From Prunus persica (Eukaryota > Streptophyta > Magnoliopsida > Rosales > Rosaceae), in assembly GCF_000346465.2 (NCBI RefSeq), contig NC_034011.1:20811928-20875927 (forward strand): a DNA stretch of 64,000 nucleotides. Reading direction: 5' to 3'. Made by a program: the position numbers and the translations under genes. The notes below the pieces were generated by a model. That model had not been told where the DNA came from. It saw only the letters and a list, made by a program, of their open reading frames with translations, and did not search any database. Positions 12,969 to 25,800 of the stretch are shown piece after piece (the first letter of the stretch is position 1; each line of letters opens with the position of its first letter).

Positions 12969-14003
12969 TAAAGCTGAGGTTTGCATGCTCATTGCCGGTT
13001 CTTGTTCCGATTTCAGCCATTGATTCTCTTTCAATGCAGATATTGAAATACTAAAACGTTTTCTATAGTGTGGTGGTTGGTTAATCACAACACATTGCAT
13101 TCATGGAAATGCAAGTAAAACTGTTCGGAAATGCAAATAGGCCTCCGGATTTTCCTCATGGTAGCAAAAGACCTGAGGGACAATTCTGATGTATGAATGT
13201 GTGACAAGTTACGTGAAATAATGACAACCTGAGCTCAGTCCAAAGTAATTGTATTAGGCCCAATGGGTTTTACTATTTCTTTGTCCAACCTATTTTGTTC
13301 TTACAATCCCAAATAAATTTGGGCCACAAATAATGAGAACATGACAAAGAGGGATTCTATGGACACCCTAGCATGGTCTCTGGAAACCCACACTACCCAT
13401 TCTTCAGTCTGAAATCTTTTCATATTTGTTCCTTATTTGAAAAAATATAATGAAAACAAAAAAAATTGTTGAATACAAGCAATAATTTAAACTATAAGAG
13501 AGAAGAGAATTTCCCGCATACATTATTAAAGTGTCATAAAAATTCAAATATAATCACTAATGTGCAAGTCAAGATCAATTTCAACGGGACGGAAGAAAAA
13601 AAGACTTTAAATAATTCCAACTTGTTGGACAATCAATCAATGAATGAATGGATGGATGGATGGATGATAGTGATTTTGTAAAACTAAAGAAAGAGAAACA
13701 CAAAAGGAGAGGAGTGGGTGGGTCCCATGAGAAGGCTATATTTATAAGGTGTGACAGAAGGATGAATTAATATTTTGTGAAATGTGAAGGGCAGAGAGAA
13801 GGGGCAGGGCAGGGGAGAGCAGAAGGGCAGTGATGTATGTTGGGATATATGGTTATGATAGTTACAGACTGAGTGTGGCAGGAACCCTAGTCTAGCAATA
13901 AATAGTAGTAGCAGCCTATCCCTACCCTCTCCCTACCACCCTATATTTTCAGTTTCCAAATTTTCAAAATTTTCCAAGTTTTGAGACACACAGACAGACA
14001 GAG

Positions 14004-14009
<6 letters not shown>

Positions 14010-14042
<33 letters not shown>
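14010..14042. repeat. (GA)n microsatellite
   Basis: About 16 uninterrupted AG dinucleotides. They follow a short ACAG-rich stretch. Confidence 0.9.
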
Positions 14043-14045
<3 letters not shown>

Positions 14046-16285
14046 AGTTGATGGTTTGTACTTTGCTAAAAGATCTTTCAGTTATATTCCATCGAGACAT
14101 CGCTGATTAGACATGAGCATGCCATTCTAGTCAAAAAGCACTTCCCTGTCTTTCTCTGGCCCCACACCTTCCTTCCTTCTTCTTCCTCCTCCTCTTCCCA
14201 CTCCCTTTTGCACAGCGTCTTCTTTACACGCCCGCCATCTTCTTCTTCTTTCTTCTTCTCAATTTTGATTGATAATTTAGGTCACGGGAAATGCTTTATG
14301 GTTACTGTAATTATATCTATCTTTGAGAGATTAGTGATTTAGGTAGAGTTAAGTACACTCAAGATTCTATGTTCGATTTCTTCCTCGATCCAGCATGATC
14401 TCGTATAAAAGTTAAAAAAATAAATTTTAAAAAATTCAAACGAGTCATTGGCATGATGCAAAATTTCCATGAGTTTGTAAGCAAGTTGTGCATGGCACAT
14501 CGTTAATGATCATCATCTCCAATCAAATGCGCTGGTCCGGTGGTCGGTGGTACAACAATCACCAACACAACAATCACCAACCCAATTTCACGCTAGCCTT
14601 AATTTTGGCACTTATAACTCTAACTCTACGCCATAAACTTGTATCATCACTACTCCAAGTTCCTTGAATCTAATAATAAAATCTTTTTCAACTACTCATT
14701 AGCTTTTTTCTTTTTCTTTTTCTGCCTCCATGTCTCCTATTATATATAGCATAATAGCAAGCTAGACTATCTAGAGTGGTAGAAAATTTTGACAGATGTG
14801 AATTAGAGTAACTGATTAGGCAAATTAAATTAATTTAGAGTAAATTAGAATATCGTGTGGTAGAAATTTTATTTTATTGTTTTCAAACTCGGGCATGCTA
14901 TTAAGCTAATAAAAGAAGCTTTGAGAACCCAAAATTGAAATTCTTTTGCATCATCATGATCAAGTTTCACAATCTTCTTGTATTATCCTTGTCACCCTAA
15001 TCGTTTTGGAAAATACTTCTCTTTTTATATTTCTGTCTGTAGCAGTGTGATATATGATATGTGCAAAGAAATTTATTTTTATATTTTCGATGAATTATTT
15101 TACATATGTGTCAAATTGTGATCGGTAGAAAAGAGAAATATCTATCTCCTTACCAATAAGGAGACCAGTAGAATCCAATCTTTTTTGCCCTAGATTTGTT
15201 GTGCTGCTTTTTTCGTTTAGTCTCTCGAAGTGAACACAGAAGAATCATGTGGGTATTAGTCATCAACAGTAATGACTGTAGACGTTAACTTATGAGGCTT
15301 ATCAATTATGACGGTAATCTCGTGTCATTTTTGCAACGCTTGAAAACATTAACTCGGACCCCAAATCCAAACAAAAACCCTAATTAAGCTAGAGTGGACT
15401 TTTGTCCTCAACTTCTCAACAAGTCAATGAAACCCTGTTACCAAGAAGACTAATTAATAAGAAAGATGAGCGGTTTCCAGACACAAGCATTATTATTAAT
15501 CGCGCACGCCTTGCAAGCCTTGCAATTTGCAAACAAAACATCCTCAAGCAACAAACAAACAAGGCTCAAAACAAAAAACATAAAAACGAAAAAAGAAGAG
15601 CAATTATTTTCTTTCTGGGTACTGATTTGTGCACTTTTGGTTTTGGGTAAAAATGGCATGCCCATTTTCTTGACAATCATCTGCAACTGATACTCCAAAA
15701 GGACCGAAGAGAGTTGGTCCTAAAAATCCCCTGAAAAATCCAGGGCTATGCCAAAAGCCCTGCGGTCTCTCAGAACTCCCTCAGCACCAGCCCCACTTCA
15801 ACCCCTCCCCCGCCGCCGTCTTTTCAGCGCGGGAAATTAAACCAACCAACCAACCCATCCCCACCACCACCACCACCCTCCCCTCTTAGGTCATCCCCCC
15901 AACCCCACCAAAGATCCCAAACAAAACTTGTTTTTATTCTTCTCAATATTTATTAGTATGTTTATTTATACTACAAATTTATGTCACACTGAGCATCTTC
16001 TAGTCACACTCTCAATTATTGCTTTTCACTCTAAACGTTATTATTTACTAACTTTTAAAAGCAAATTCACACTATCAATTTATTATTTTCCACTTTGAAA
16101 TTGATATTTTATTATATTATTATAAAACATACAAGTGCACTCTCTTCAATTAGTGTATGATGACCTTTTTAAAATGTTGACAATAAACATAAAGAAGAAA
16201 TTACATTTACATGAGCGCATCGAAGTTTTTATTAGATCAATATGAATAACGAGTATAAAATAAACATACTGTAAAAGGAAAATGT

Positions 16286-16418
16286 TTGGCTCCTTAAAAT
16301 TGAAGAGGAGCTTCTCTCTAACAAGAAATGGAATTTTGTTTAACTTTTTTTTTTTTTTGAATTTTACAAGTGTGTCATTATCTCATTTTGTTACGAGAAC
16401 TCAATTTTAAGGAGCCAA
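16286..16418. mobile_element. Small foldback element (MITE-like)
   Basis: A perfect 18-bp inverted repeat (TTGGCTCCTTAAAATTGA at 16286-16303 and its complement at 16401-16418) encloses about 97 bases. Weaker complementarity extends inward. Target duplications are not obvious, so the class is unknown. Confidence 0.5.
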
Positions 16419-16740
16419 GCGATACTCTTAAAATAATTACGGTAAGAGTGTGGACAATAAAATTCCAGAGACTCCCAGAATAAAATTACCCACAAATTAT
16501 TTTATATATATATATATAGAGTGATGAAGGGGGTGAGAGTGTGAAATTGCATATCCAAGAATCCCGAAGACCCTTTTTGGGTCCCTCACTCAATTGTGTC
16601 TTTATCCACACCTTTTTGTCCTTGTGATCCTTTCTCAAGTTTTTTTCCTCTCCCTCCTTTACTTGCCGGTCTCCTTTATAGCAGCTTCTTCTTTGTTCCA
16701 ACTTTCTTTTTTCTTTTTTCTTTTTTTCCCATTATTATCC

Positions 16741-19700
16741 ATGTCTTCACCCTCAACTTCATCATCTTCTTCATCTCAAGATGGAAACCACAGTGCCAAT
16801 GCAGCTGGCCCTAGCAATGTACAAAGAGGTGGTGATTTTGAAGGCCCATCCTCATCCAGACGACGTGCCGTAAACGAGGTCTGGCCTGAGCCTTTTGTGG
16901 AAGCCCTCGCTACCCAAGTTGCCATTGATGCCTCTCGCTCCATGGGAAGGCTTGCTGCAGCTCCTGCTCTTGCCAATGTGTTTCAGGTCCGTTTTCTAAT
17001 CAAATTGACTAATCATAACTCCACTTAAACTCATGTTATTCCTCTGCTTAATTAATTATACATGAATATATATATATATATTTTTTTTTGTTGAGAATTT
17101 TTGTGTAACAATGTGAAATTTGTTACCATAATACGAGTAGGGTATGTGTTTGTGTGCTTAATTTTGATGATGTGGGGGGGCATCTTTGGCTAGGTGCACT
17201 GAGAAACTGATGGGTTTTTACCAAAACTGGACAAAGTATTAGTCTAGTCAAAGGGTGTAAAATTACAACAAAAATAAATAATAAATAAAAATTTTGAGTT
17301 CTGGGTTTTATTCTAATCCTTCCATAATATTGGGACGTTTTACAAAATTCGATTTGGCTTGCCTTGGTTGCCTATGAGCAATGAGCATCCGAGAAGAACA
17401 CTACTTCTTTCTGAAAGCAAGTGCTTTTTTGATGGGTCTATTCTCATTCTCTCTATGCAAATTTTTTTTAAAAAATGTCCCTTTCACAGGCTTGTTGTTT
17501 TTGTAGCACACTTGACAAAATGTGTCTATTTTTGCACCCCTTTTCTTCCTTTCCAAAATCTAATGAAAAAGGGTTCTTTTGGCTTTGAATTTTTCCTTTT
17601 TCCCTTTATTGGCATGTAATCCTTTTGAGCTCTTGCAATCCCCCCATTGGCCTCTACTTTTTGACTCAACTTTCTTCAAATTTTATCGGGATGCCTTTTC
17701 TCAGTTCCTTATACAAATAATGCTTGCAGATATAGATAGATAGATAGATAGCGAACTTTAAGGCAGTGTTAAGAACTAAATAGCAAAATTTAAGGAGCTG
17801 TGTTGCTTTTCTTTTTCTTTTTCTATATCTAGCTAACATACGACGATTATACTAGGACTCGAATTCGGAATCTCCGACTCAAACTCAGGATCTTTTCTAG
17901 GAGAGCAATTGTTCTTCGAGTCTTTTTATAATTTGTTTTGTTTTGTTTAAAGAAAATTGAGTGTGTTTTCACTTTGCTGGAAAATGTACTGAAAGGAATG
18001 TGAAATATATTTGAAAATTGGACTTGATGCCATTAAAAAAAAAAGGAAGGGAAAAGAAAACACTTGAGTTTGATTTGAATCCAAACGGCTTTCTATATGA
18101 GGAGGGGCTATTAGTAAAGAGGTAGGGGGGGTGTTTGATTGAGATGAGAGTGATCTCTCTGACAGTTGATGTGTCAAAAATCTGCATGCATGTGGCATAT
18201 GCGATAAAGCACATGGTGCCCAATGCTGGTTTGGTCTACAAACTCATGTCTACTCGTCAACTCCAGAGGTGTGCTTGTCTCTTATTACATGCAATCTCAA
18301 AAACGGTCACTTCTAATATGCCTTGCTTTGTTTTCTTTTGTTTGTTTCCTTTTCGTCTTGTGCCTGTGAAACACTCTTATTACTTGGCCTCTTCTTGCTT
18401 CGGAAGCCTAACTAGGGATATAAAATTTTGTTAAATTACAAAGCCTAACTATGATGTATGAAACTCTATATAAGAACAAAACCCGCTATAATTATTGCAT
18501 TACATAAAATGTTCTCTTGTTAGGCAGTTCGATAACTATACTTACGAGGTAATAAACTTTAACCATCGAGTATAAATTTTGTTAAATGACAGAGCCTAAC
18601 TATGATGTATGAAAATCTATTATAAGAACAATACACATTATTATTGCATTACATAAAACATTCTCTTGCTAGACAGCTCGATATCTTTATTTACGAGATA
18701 ATTAACTTTAACTATTGAGTTTAAATTTTGTGTTTGAATATGTGATTCAAATTAATCGTCTCCCCAAAACTTTAGACGAAAGATTAGCCATGAATGATTA
18801 AACATGAAATCATTGTCGTAAAAAAAATGTTCAAATGTTCTCTTGCTAGACGTACGAGAAATATTAATTACTGAATTTAAACCTTGTTTAAAGATGTGAT
18901 TACAATTAATAGCCTCTGTGAACAAAAGATTAACTAAAACATCACCCCAGATGATTACAATTAATAGCCTCTGTGAACAAAAGATTAACTAAAACATCAC
19001 CCCAGAAAGTATTTACACGATCAAATCTCCCATAGGTGAGCTGAAAAGAAGAGAAAAAGAAAGATCCAATTAGAGCAGGAAAACGTGAGTGCACGCAAGG
19101 GTGGGATAAGTCCAAGTAGAAAGGAGGGAAGAGTCAAAGAAAGAAGACAGTAGAGAGGGGGAGGGAAGAAAGAGGGGAAGAGGGTAGGGATGAAAAAGAT
19201 TCGCTGCTTTTGACGAGACAGGCTTTGGCTACAACCCACACATACACCTTTCTTGGAAATGAAAGATATATATATATGTGGGGAAGCACGCAAAATTTGC
19301 AATCCTATGTTTGTGTCAAAATAAATTTCGTAATGTTTTTGGTCCAAGCAAAATCAAACCAAGCTTTATGTTTCATGTATGGACCACCTACCTCTACATG
19401 TGGTTTTTGTACTTGTCTTTGTCCCTAGCTATGTCAAAGTTGCTAGGAATAATATTCCAAAGTTTTATTGAGAATATTTATGTCATTTTTAATTGTCGCA
19501 TGCAAATAGGGTCAAGTTTTATGTAGCTAGGCTTTAGCTCGATTGTACTTGGGTGGTACAATATATGTTGTAAAGTGTACGTGGGTTGAGTGTGATAATA
19601 ATTAAAGTGGGGGAGATTAGGTGTCAGCCTTCTTCTCCAGCTTTCAATTTCCATGATAGTCGGATCGATATGTCATTTATCTTGCATATTTGCATGAGAG

Positions 19701-19951
19701 AGAGGAGAGGAGAGAGAGAGAGATAGAGATTTGCAGAAATTGAAATGATCACTAGATAGATATAAAACCACACAGGTGACATGCCAGTGCTTTATTTAGA
19801 CTTACTCTGACTGATGTTTTTCTTCCTCTGTTACACTCTACTAAACCCTAGCTATAGTATTTACTCTCTCTCTCTCTCTCTGGTCATGCTTCATTGCTCA
19901 TTGCCAGCTGAGCTGTTGCTTGCCCCTCCTCGGGCTCCACCTTCAAAGTCA

Positions 19952-20007
<56 letters not shown>

Positions 20008-21831
20008 ACATACAATAATAGCTAGCTTTACGCGCATGGCATGAACCTGCGCTCTGTGTCTAGGGTTTTGGATTCATATGCTTCTCTTCTTCTCTATCAA
20101 TGGTTGTCCACCCACCCACCCTTCCACTTAATATGAGAACCAACCACACCCAAACATAACAAATTAATTAATCCCTAGCTTTCACTCGAGGTTTTGTGTT
20201 CGATTTTCCCTCCACGATATGACTTGTTTAAAAAAAGAAAAAAAGAAAAAAAAAAGGGAACATGAATCTAGCGAGTAGAACATGAGAGAACTTGGACTGC
20301 CAACCCTTTTGCACGTTCCAAGTTGAAAACTGCACTGTTGAATTAAAATTTGTCCTGCAGGTCTTTGTATTGTTGCTATTGTTTGTTTGTGGCTGTGTGG
20401 TGTGGATGTCGGGGGGTGTAATTAGTTAAGGTGCCCTCCCTTTAACCGGTTAAAAATCAGATGCGTCCAATATCTGACACTGACATTAAATACCCATATA
20501 ACCCTTACCTACACATGCAAGCGTGCCTATTTTCTCCGCTTAATTAAAAATAAATAAATATCGACATAGAATTATGTTTAATATTTTTTATACAAGGCAA
20601 CGTGCATGCATGAAATGAGCTGTACCCCATGTACTAATTTCGCCTGCCTACGTGGCACTCTTTTTTTCTTTGGGTTGGCAGATTTGTTCAACGTGGCGCG
20701 CCGTCTCCCGCTCGGACCTCCTATGGCATCGACTCACGCGCCTTGTTTGGGGTAGGACTCGCCTCCTCCAGGACACGTGGCGCGACGAGTACGTCTACTG
20801 GCATCGGACGGCTAGGAACTTCCAGACCCGTAGATCGGTCCACACAACACTCTACTTCGACCCGTCCGACGTGGAAGATTCCAACGGCTTCACCTGCCGC
20901 TGCCTCACGCTCTCCGACGCCCACCTCGCCTGCGGCTTCGCCGACGGCGCCGTCCGCGTCTTCCACCTCGACACCCGCCTCCACGTCAACACTTTCCGGC
21001 CCCACCTCCGCGACCGCCTCGGCCCATTCTCCCGCGCCGTCACCGGCATCGTCATAACCGACTCCAAACTCGTCTTCGCCACGCTGGACGGCGACATCCA
21101 CGTGGCGATCATCGGGATCCCCCAGATCACGCGCCGGGTCCACCTGGGCGAGGTGGTCAACGACGGAGCCCTGGTCGACTTCACGGGCTGCGAGAGGTTT
21201 TGGGTCGGGCTCTACGCAGGCGTACCGGGTCGGGCCTTCCACATATGGGATGGCGTGACGGAGCAGTTGACTTTCGTGGGCGGTACGTTGACCGATCCGG
21301 AGGGCGGTGATGGGGTGGCACATGCTGACCGAGATGACCGGGTTCGTGGGCCGAGTCCGAGTCACGAGTCGCGAATCGGCCGTGGCGTGCACGAGCTCGC
21401 GCGTGATGGTCTTCGATCTGACGAACCAGGGGCTCGTGTTGGGTGATGAAGAGTACAGGAACGGGAGGGAGATAATTGTGACCTCGGTTGACGTCAGCAG
21501 CGCGGCGTACGTTATCGCGGAGAGGAGGAGGGGGCTGGCTAGGTTGGCTAGGTTGGCTAGGGTGCGTCAGGTGGACACTATGGAGGAGGTGTGCAGGTTC
21601 AACGTGAGGGGGGCGGCGGAGATGGAGGCGATGGGGTGCATGAACGAGGGGTACGCGCTAATGTGCACCGATGGCGTGGTGAGTGTGTGGGAGGTGGAGA
21701 GGGGCGCATATCTGTACAGGTTCAGGGAGAGGATCGGGGACGTCAATGCGATGGTGTGCGACGAACGACATGTCGCAGCGTGCTCGAGTGATACGACACT
21801 GCACCTATGGGACTTTGGGGCTGCAGATTAA
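16741..21831 (+). CDS. SAP: Transcriptional regulator STERILE APETALA (F-box-type SAP), with a one-base frameshift in exon 2
   Basis: Exon 1 (16741-16986, 82 codons) ends VWPEPFVEALATQ...ALANVFQ. Exon 2 (20682-21831) begins ICSTWRAVSRSDLLWHRL and runs to HLWDFGAAD. Together they match Arabidopsis SAP along its length: Ser-rich N-terminus, F-box-like region split by the intron, then a WD40/beta-propeller-like half. SAP is an SCF-type ubiquitin ligase subunit that promotes organ growth by removing PPD/KIX repressors and is needed for flower development. The reading frame breaks near 21302-21304: after LTDPE one extra G in a GGG run shifts the frame, and the family sequence resumes from 21304 in the +1 frame. 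As written, translation would stop at 21446. Exon 2 is far more GC-rich than its surroundings. An in-frame LAR-LAR-LAR microrepeat lies at 21538-21561. The extra base may be an assembly error or a true allele. Confidence 0.9.
18420..18720. repeat. Direct repeat of ~150 bp, two copies, in the SAP intron
   Basis: Copies at about 18420-18569 and 18570-18720 share long blocks such as 'gcctaactatgatgtatgaa' and 'attgcattacataaaa', and they differ at scattered bases. A third, more degenerate partial copy seems to follow to about 18890. Confidence 0.75.
18894..19003. repeat. Perfect 55-bp tandem duplication in the SAP intron
   Basis: The unit starting agatg..attacaattaata and ending catcacccc occurs at 18894-18948 and 18949-19003 almost without change, so it is a recent slippage or duplication. 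Confidence 0.8.
19959..20004. repeat. (CT)n microsatellite in the SAP intron
   Basis: A long uninterrupted CT run. A shorter CT run lies at 19866-19881 and a GA-rich run near 19697-19728. Confidence 0.9.
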
Positions 21832-21960
21832 TTAAATTAATTAGGGGATTTAGTTAGTTAATGAATTATGGGACAGGGGATTTAGTTAGTTAATGAATTA
21901 TGGGACTTTGGGGCTGCAGATTAATTAAGTTAATTAGGGGATTTAGTTAGTTAATGAGTT
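21808..21960. repeat. Tandem duplication covering the SAP stop codon and 3' UTR
   Basis: The block beginning tgggactttggggctgcaga at 21808, which contains the last SAP codons and the TAA, recurs at 21901 followed by the same 'ggggatttagttagttaatg' tail. A shorter internal copy of the tail lies at about 21876. The extra coding-like copy lies downstream of the stop. Confidence 0.8.
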
Positions 21961-22846
21961 AATTAACTGGGTGTAGTGTAGGGAGGGAGAGAGGGGGTGG
22001 TTATTGGCTATTGGGAGATGGTGACACTGACAAAACAAAGAAGCAGAAGAGGAAAGCAAAATGGAAATTGTGGTGGTCAGATTAATGTTATGGAGGAAAC
22101 TGACATAACAAGTGTACTTATGATTTGGGTGGTGATATCATCAGATTGTTCAGATATCATCTATAAGAGAAAGAGAGAGAGAGAGTTGACCTGACCCTAC
22201 ACAACTACTAAAAGTGAGCTTTTTGAATTATTTGGACATGTTTTAATTTTCCAAGTCTAGTTTGTTCAGGTTCTGGGGCTCTTTCTGACTAGTTGCTTTC
22301 TATTGTACTTTTTATTAAAATCATGTTATTGATTTGTACTGAATTGGGTTCTATTCTATGAGAAAATACCAAAAAACATTTTTTCTTTGGTAGTAGAGGA
22401 GCTATGAAAGTCTACAGTGTATTTGCAATGCTTCTGTTTTGTTTTTTCATTACAAACTACCATTTTTCAGGGGTAAGTACATTATAAGTACAAAAACATT
22501 CGAGTTTACTTCATACATATAAAATGATGGGTAATTATAATTTAGTATTTATCATTTGCCTTTACCAGTCTAGACATGTATTCTTCGTCCAGAAGTTTAT
22601 TTTGTTTATGAATTATCTTTTCTGCACGAAATTTATAATTTTTGTTGTGGCCAAATCAACATAACCAATTGCAGCGATCTTTGTTTTTGTTTATGAGTGT
22701 TGTATAAATAGGTATTTTATTAATCTTTGGTTATTAAAACAGCCTGGGCTTCTTGCCAAGATAATTGAACAAAATGGGATTCTTTGCCTGTAAGTAACAC
22801 AACCAAAATGGGATTCTTTGCCTCTAAGTAACACAACTGTACATAA
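21832..22846. other. Convergent 3' region between SAP and ADA2a
   Basis: Holds the duplicated SAP 3' end and then AT-rich DNA. An imperfect ~35-bp tandem copy of 'caaaatgggattctttgcct' lies at about 22770-22838, close to the ADA2a stop. No gene is seen. Confidence 0.45.
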
Positions 22847-25800
22847 CTATTCTCGCGCCATTCCCTTTTTCACAAGCATATCGTAAACCCTATCAACTTT
22901 GGATGGTTCAACCTTGAACAGACTATGGGCATCAGATTTCTTCTTAACATTGCCATTCTCAATCTCAGTGGAGATGATCTGCAGCATGTTTAGATAATGT
23001 GATGGTAGGATTCTCATCTCACTGCAAAGTCTTTGTTCCTGCATGTATTAGACAAACATTTCAACAAACAGAATTCGCTTTCTAAGCTAAAGCACTAGAC
23101 TCTGAGATTGGCTTTCTTACGGTTTCGGAGAGTAAATCGGCCCCGACTAGGCCAGTTATGTCCCAATAGTCCAAGGAGCTGGAAATGGCTTGTGTAGTTG
23201 AAAATGAGTCCTTGCTAACAGGATGCAGACCTGTGGATCCCTTAAAAGCTCCCCGAGGACTGATCTGCAAGCCTTTACCAGCCTGGGAGCTTTCTTTGAT
23301 CCTCAGGTTACTTTCTTCATTTTCCTTCTTTCTCTTCTCCTCAAGGTATCTGCTTGCTTCAGCAGCTGTCCTACAGCCAGCTGTTCTAGCCTCCTGCATA
23401 ATGAATGCAAAGAACATAAGCAGAAGCCATACAATATGATGCTTATTATTTTGAGCAGCATAAGTCATGTTAACTGTGGGAAGCCATGGTGCTTTTCACT
23501 TAGAACGATGTAAATTCATGTGATACCATTACTTACCGAACTAGATCAACCAACAGTCATAGTATATATAGAGGGAAATGAGGTAACAAAAATACAAGTG
23601 TGAGGCACACGCATCAAACCTGAAGATCTAGTATTCTTTTGACAATCTGTTGTTCCTCAATGATACTCTTGAGCAATTCCTTGTGCTCTTCATTTGAGTG
23701 GAACCGCATGAAAACCTTGAAGCGTTGATATATTTCTCTCTCTTCGGGTGAGAGGTTCTTCTCAAAAGGGTCAGGGTACAGCAGATTTCTTTCAAGTATG
23801 AAATCCTTCCTACGTTTCCTCTCATCAAGCCTGCCCAAATTCCCACATATTATTTGAGTATATCAAGGGGAAAAAGGGAAAATTAGACAGCAAGTCTAAC
23901 TCATTTTTATGATGAGGATATTACTTATATGAAAGTATGCATGAGATGTGAAGGAATAGGTTAAGGAAATTCCTTTGAACCTAACGAAAATAATCACTTT
24001 ATCTTGGTATACTTTAACCTCTTCAGTTTCAAAAACTTTTGTGAATTAGAAAATGTATCCATCGACCTTGAATCTACCAAAGTAACCTTATAAGTACCTC
24101 TTTGAGTAGACGTGTAGAACTCGTAGTTTCAATTCCCGGTCAGCATTAGTGTCAGAATCTTTAAATTCCATATCTGCCAGTATCTGCTCAGCATCGTTAT
24201 CATATTCAATTTCAAACTCTTGTCTCTTGAAATTATAGCCACTAAATTCTGTTATAGAAGGTCCCTCATCCCCTAAACTCCTTAGTTTTTTCCCTCCAAC
24301 GCTCCGATCAACTTGAGATTCTGTTGACAATGTAACATAGAAATGAACATCTCTTTAAATCAATACATGACATTAAATTTTTTTTATGCATTACCTATAC
24401 AATAATAGTAGCGTAAGATATAATCCAGCATACCTTCCACTTTATAGACTTTAGTCTCATCCTTAATCTGCGCTTTGTTGGATGCCTTCTTCACAGCACC
24501 TAGGACCAGACCTGAGGCATCATCTAATGCAAAACACAAAATTAGGTCTCTCCATTCATGCATAAACAAAAACACATGATAAATGAAATTGCTCAAGAAC
24601 CAAAAAGCCCCAACAGGGTTGATTGTTATACCAGCAGTTGAGTGGGATGAAGATTGACAAGCTGGATTCTTTTTCAATTCTTCACACCTGATCAAGCACA
24701 AAAAAGAAAGAGAGACAATTTAAAAAAAGAAAATGTGCAACAAGAACTTGAACCAATAGTAGATACAACATATAATAAAATAGCCATACTTGACTCCTGT
24801 GGAAAAGGGGGACACCTCTTTCAACGTAATCTCCACAAGCATGGGAACTTCTACAAAGGAAAAAAAAAGAACAGATTGAGATGGACATTTTAAATCCACA
24901 AAATGAAAATAAAGTATATGTCTATAATGACAGTATGAAAGTGAGCATCATCACAAGCGACTTCAAAGAAGAAAAATGAACTGCCTCATTTAAAGGATTA
25001 TCAGTCTCTACGAAAAACAGATACACAGAGCAATCTACGAACATTGAGCAAGTATCATCACACCTACTGAATGGTTTGATCTAAACTGTTGGGGCATCAT
25101 AAATCATAAGTGATACGACAAAGCATATAGTTGCTTGCAATGCAAGATCACCATAAACAAAGTTGCTTTTCATGCTCATCTAATAATACAATCATTGCAA
25201 ACTAACCTTTCTTGATTTCACCCGAGCCCTTAGCCAAGGCAAGAAGCTCCTCTCTGCTCTTTCCCATAACATGAGACATGTCCTAGGTGGATATTATGAA
25301 AATTATTAGAGAAAATTCTGGTTTTTTCTATATGATGGTTATGTGTGTATGTCACATGTGTGTGGATACATTAATAAGAAAACTGGTCTTACTGGTAGAG
25401 GAAAGCGCGGAGAGTTCATATATATAGCTTTAAAATGGTCAATACAATGTTGTCTGCTTTTTGTTCCAACATGTTCAGAAACTTCGGTCCAGTTCCCAAA
25501 TCCATACATTTCAATACCCTAAAAAGTATGGTCAGAGAACAAGAGATATTAGACACAGGTTTATCAGTTTGACAAAAAGAAAAAGACACAGATTGATCAG
25601 AAGCATTATAAAAAGAAATCAGCAAGTTTAATACCTCAAGCAATAGCATCTCTTCATCTGCATTCCAGTCTGGACATAAAAGTGGAAAAGACAAATTGTC
25701 CTGTTTTAAAAAACAAAATTCCTCAAATAATACATGCACGTTTAATAGTCCTTGTCATATTCAAAAGCATCTCATAATCTTCGATGTGATTTCATATAGG

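Larger units (their letters stand above)
12969..16740. other. Gene-poor interval between G6PDH and SAP
   Basis: Contains the G6PDH 3' UTR, a (GA)n run, a small foldback element (16286-16418) and presumably distal SAP promoter sequence. A TATA-like (AT)n block lies at about 16502-16518. Short frames (13466-13681, 15402-15698) have no recognisable domain. I found no tRNA or known miRNA mature sequence by eye. Confidence 0.4.

Noticed and set aside
13690..14300. Possible microRNA or short-RNA gene between G6PDH and SAP
   Set aside because: I looked for common plant miRNA mature sequences and convincing hairpins and found none by eye; purine- and pyrimidine-rich tracts explain the pattern.
20721..21392. 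223-codon minus-strand frame
   Set aside because: It is a shadow of GC-rich SAP exon 2; the plus strand has clear family homology.
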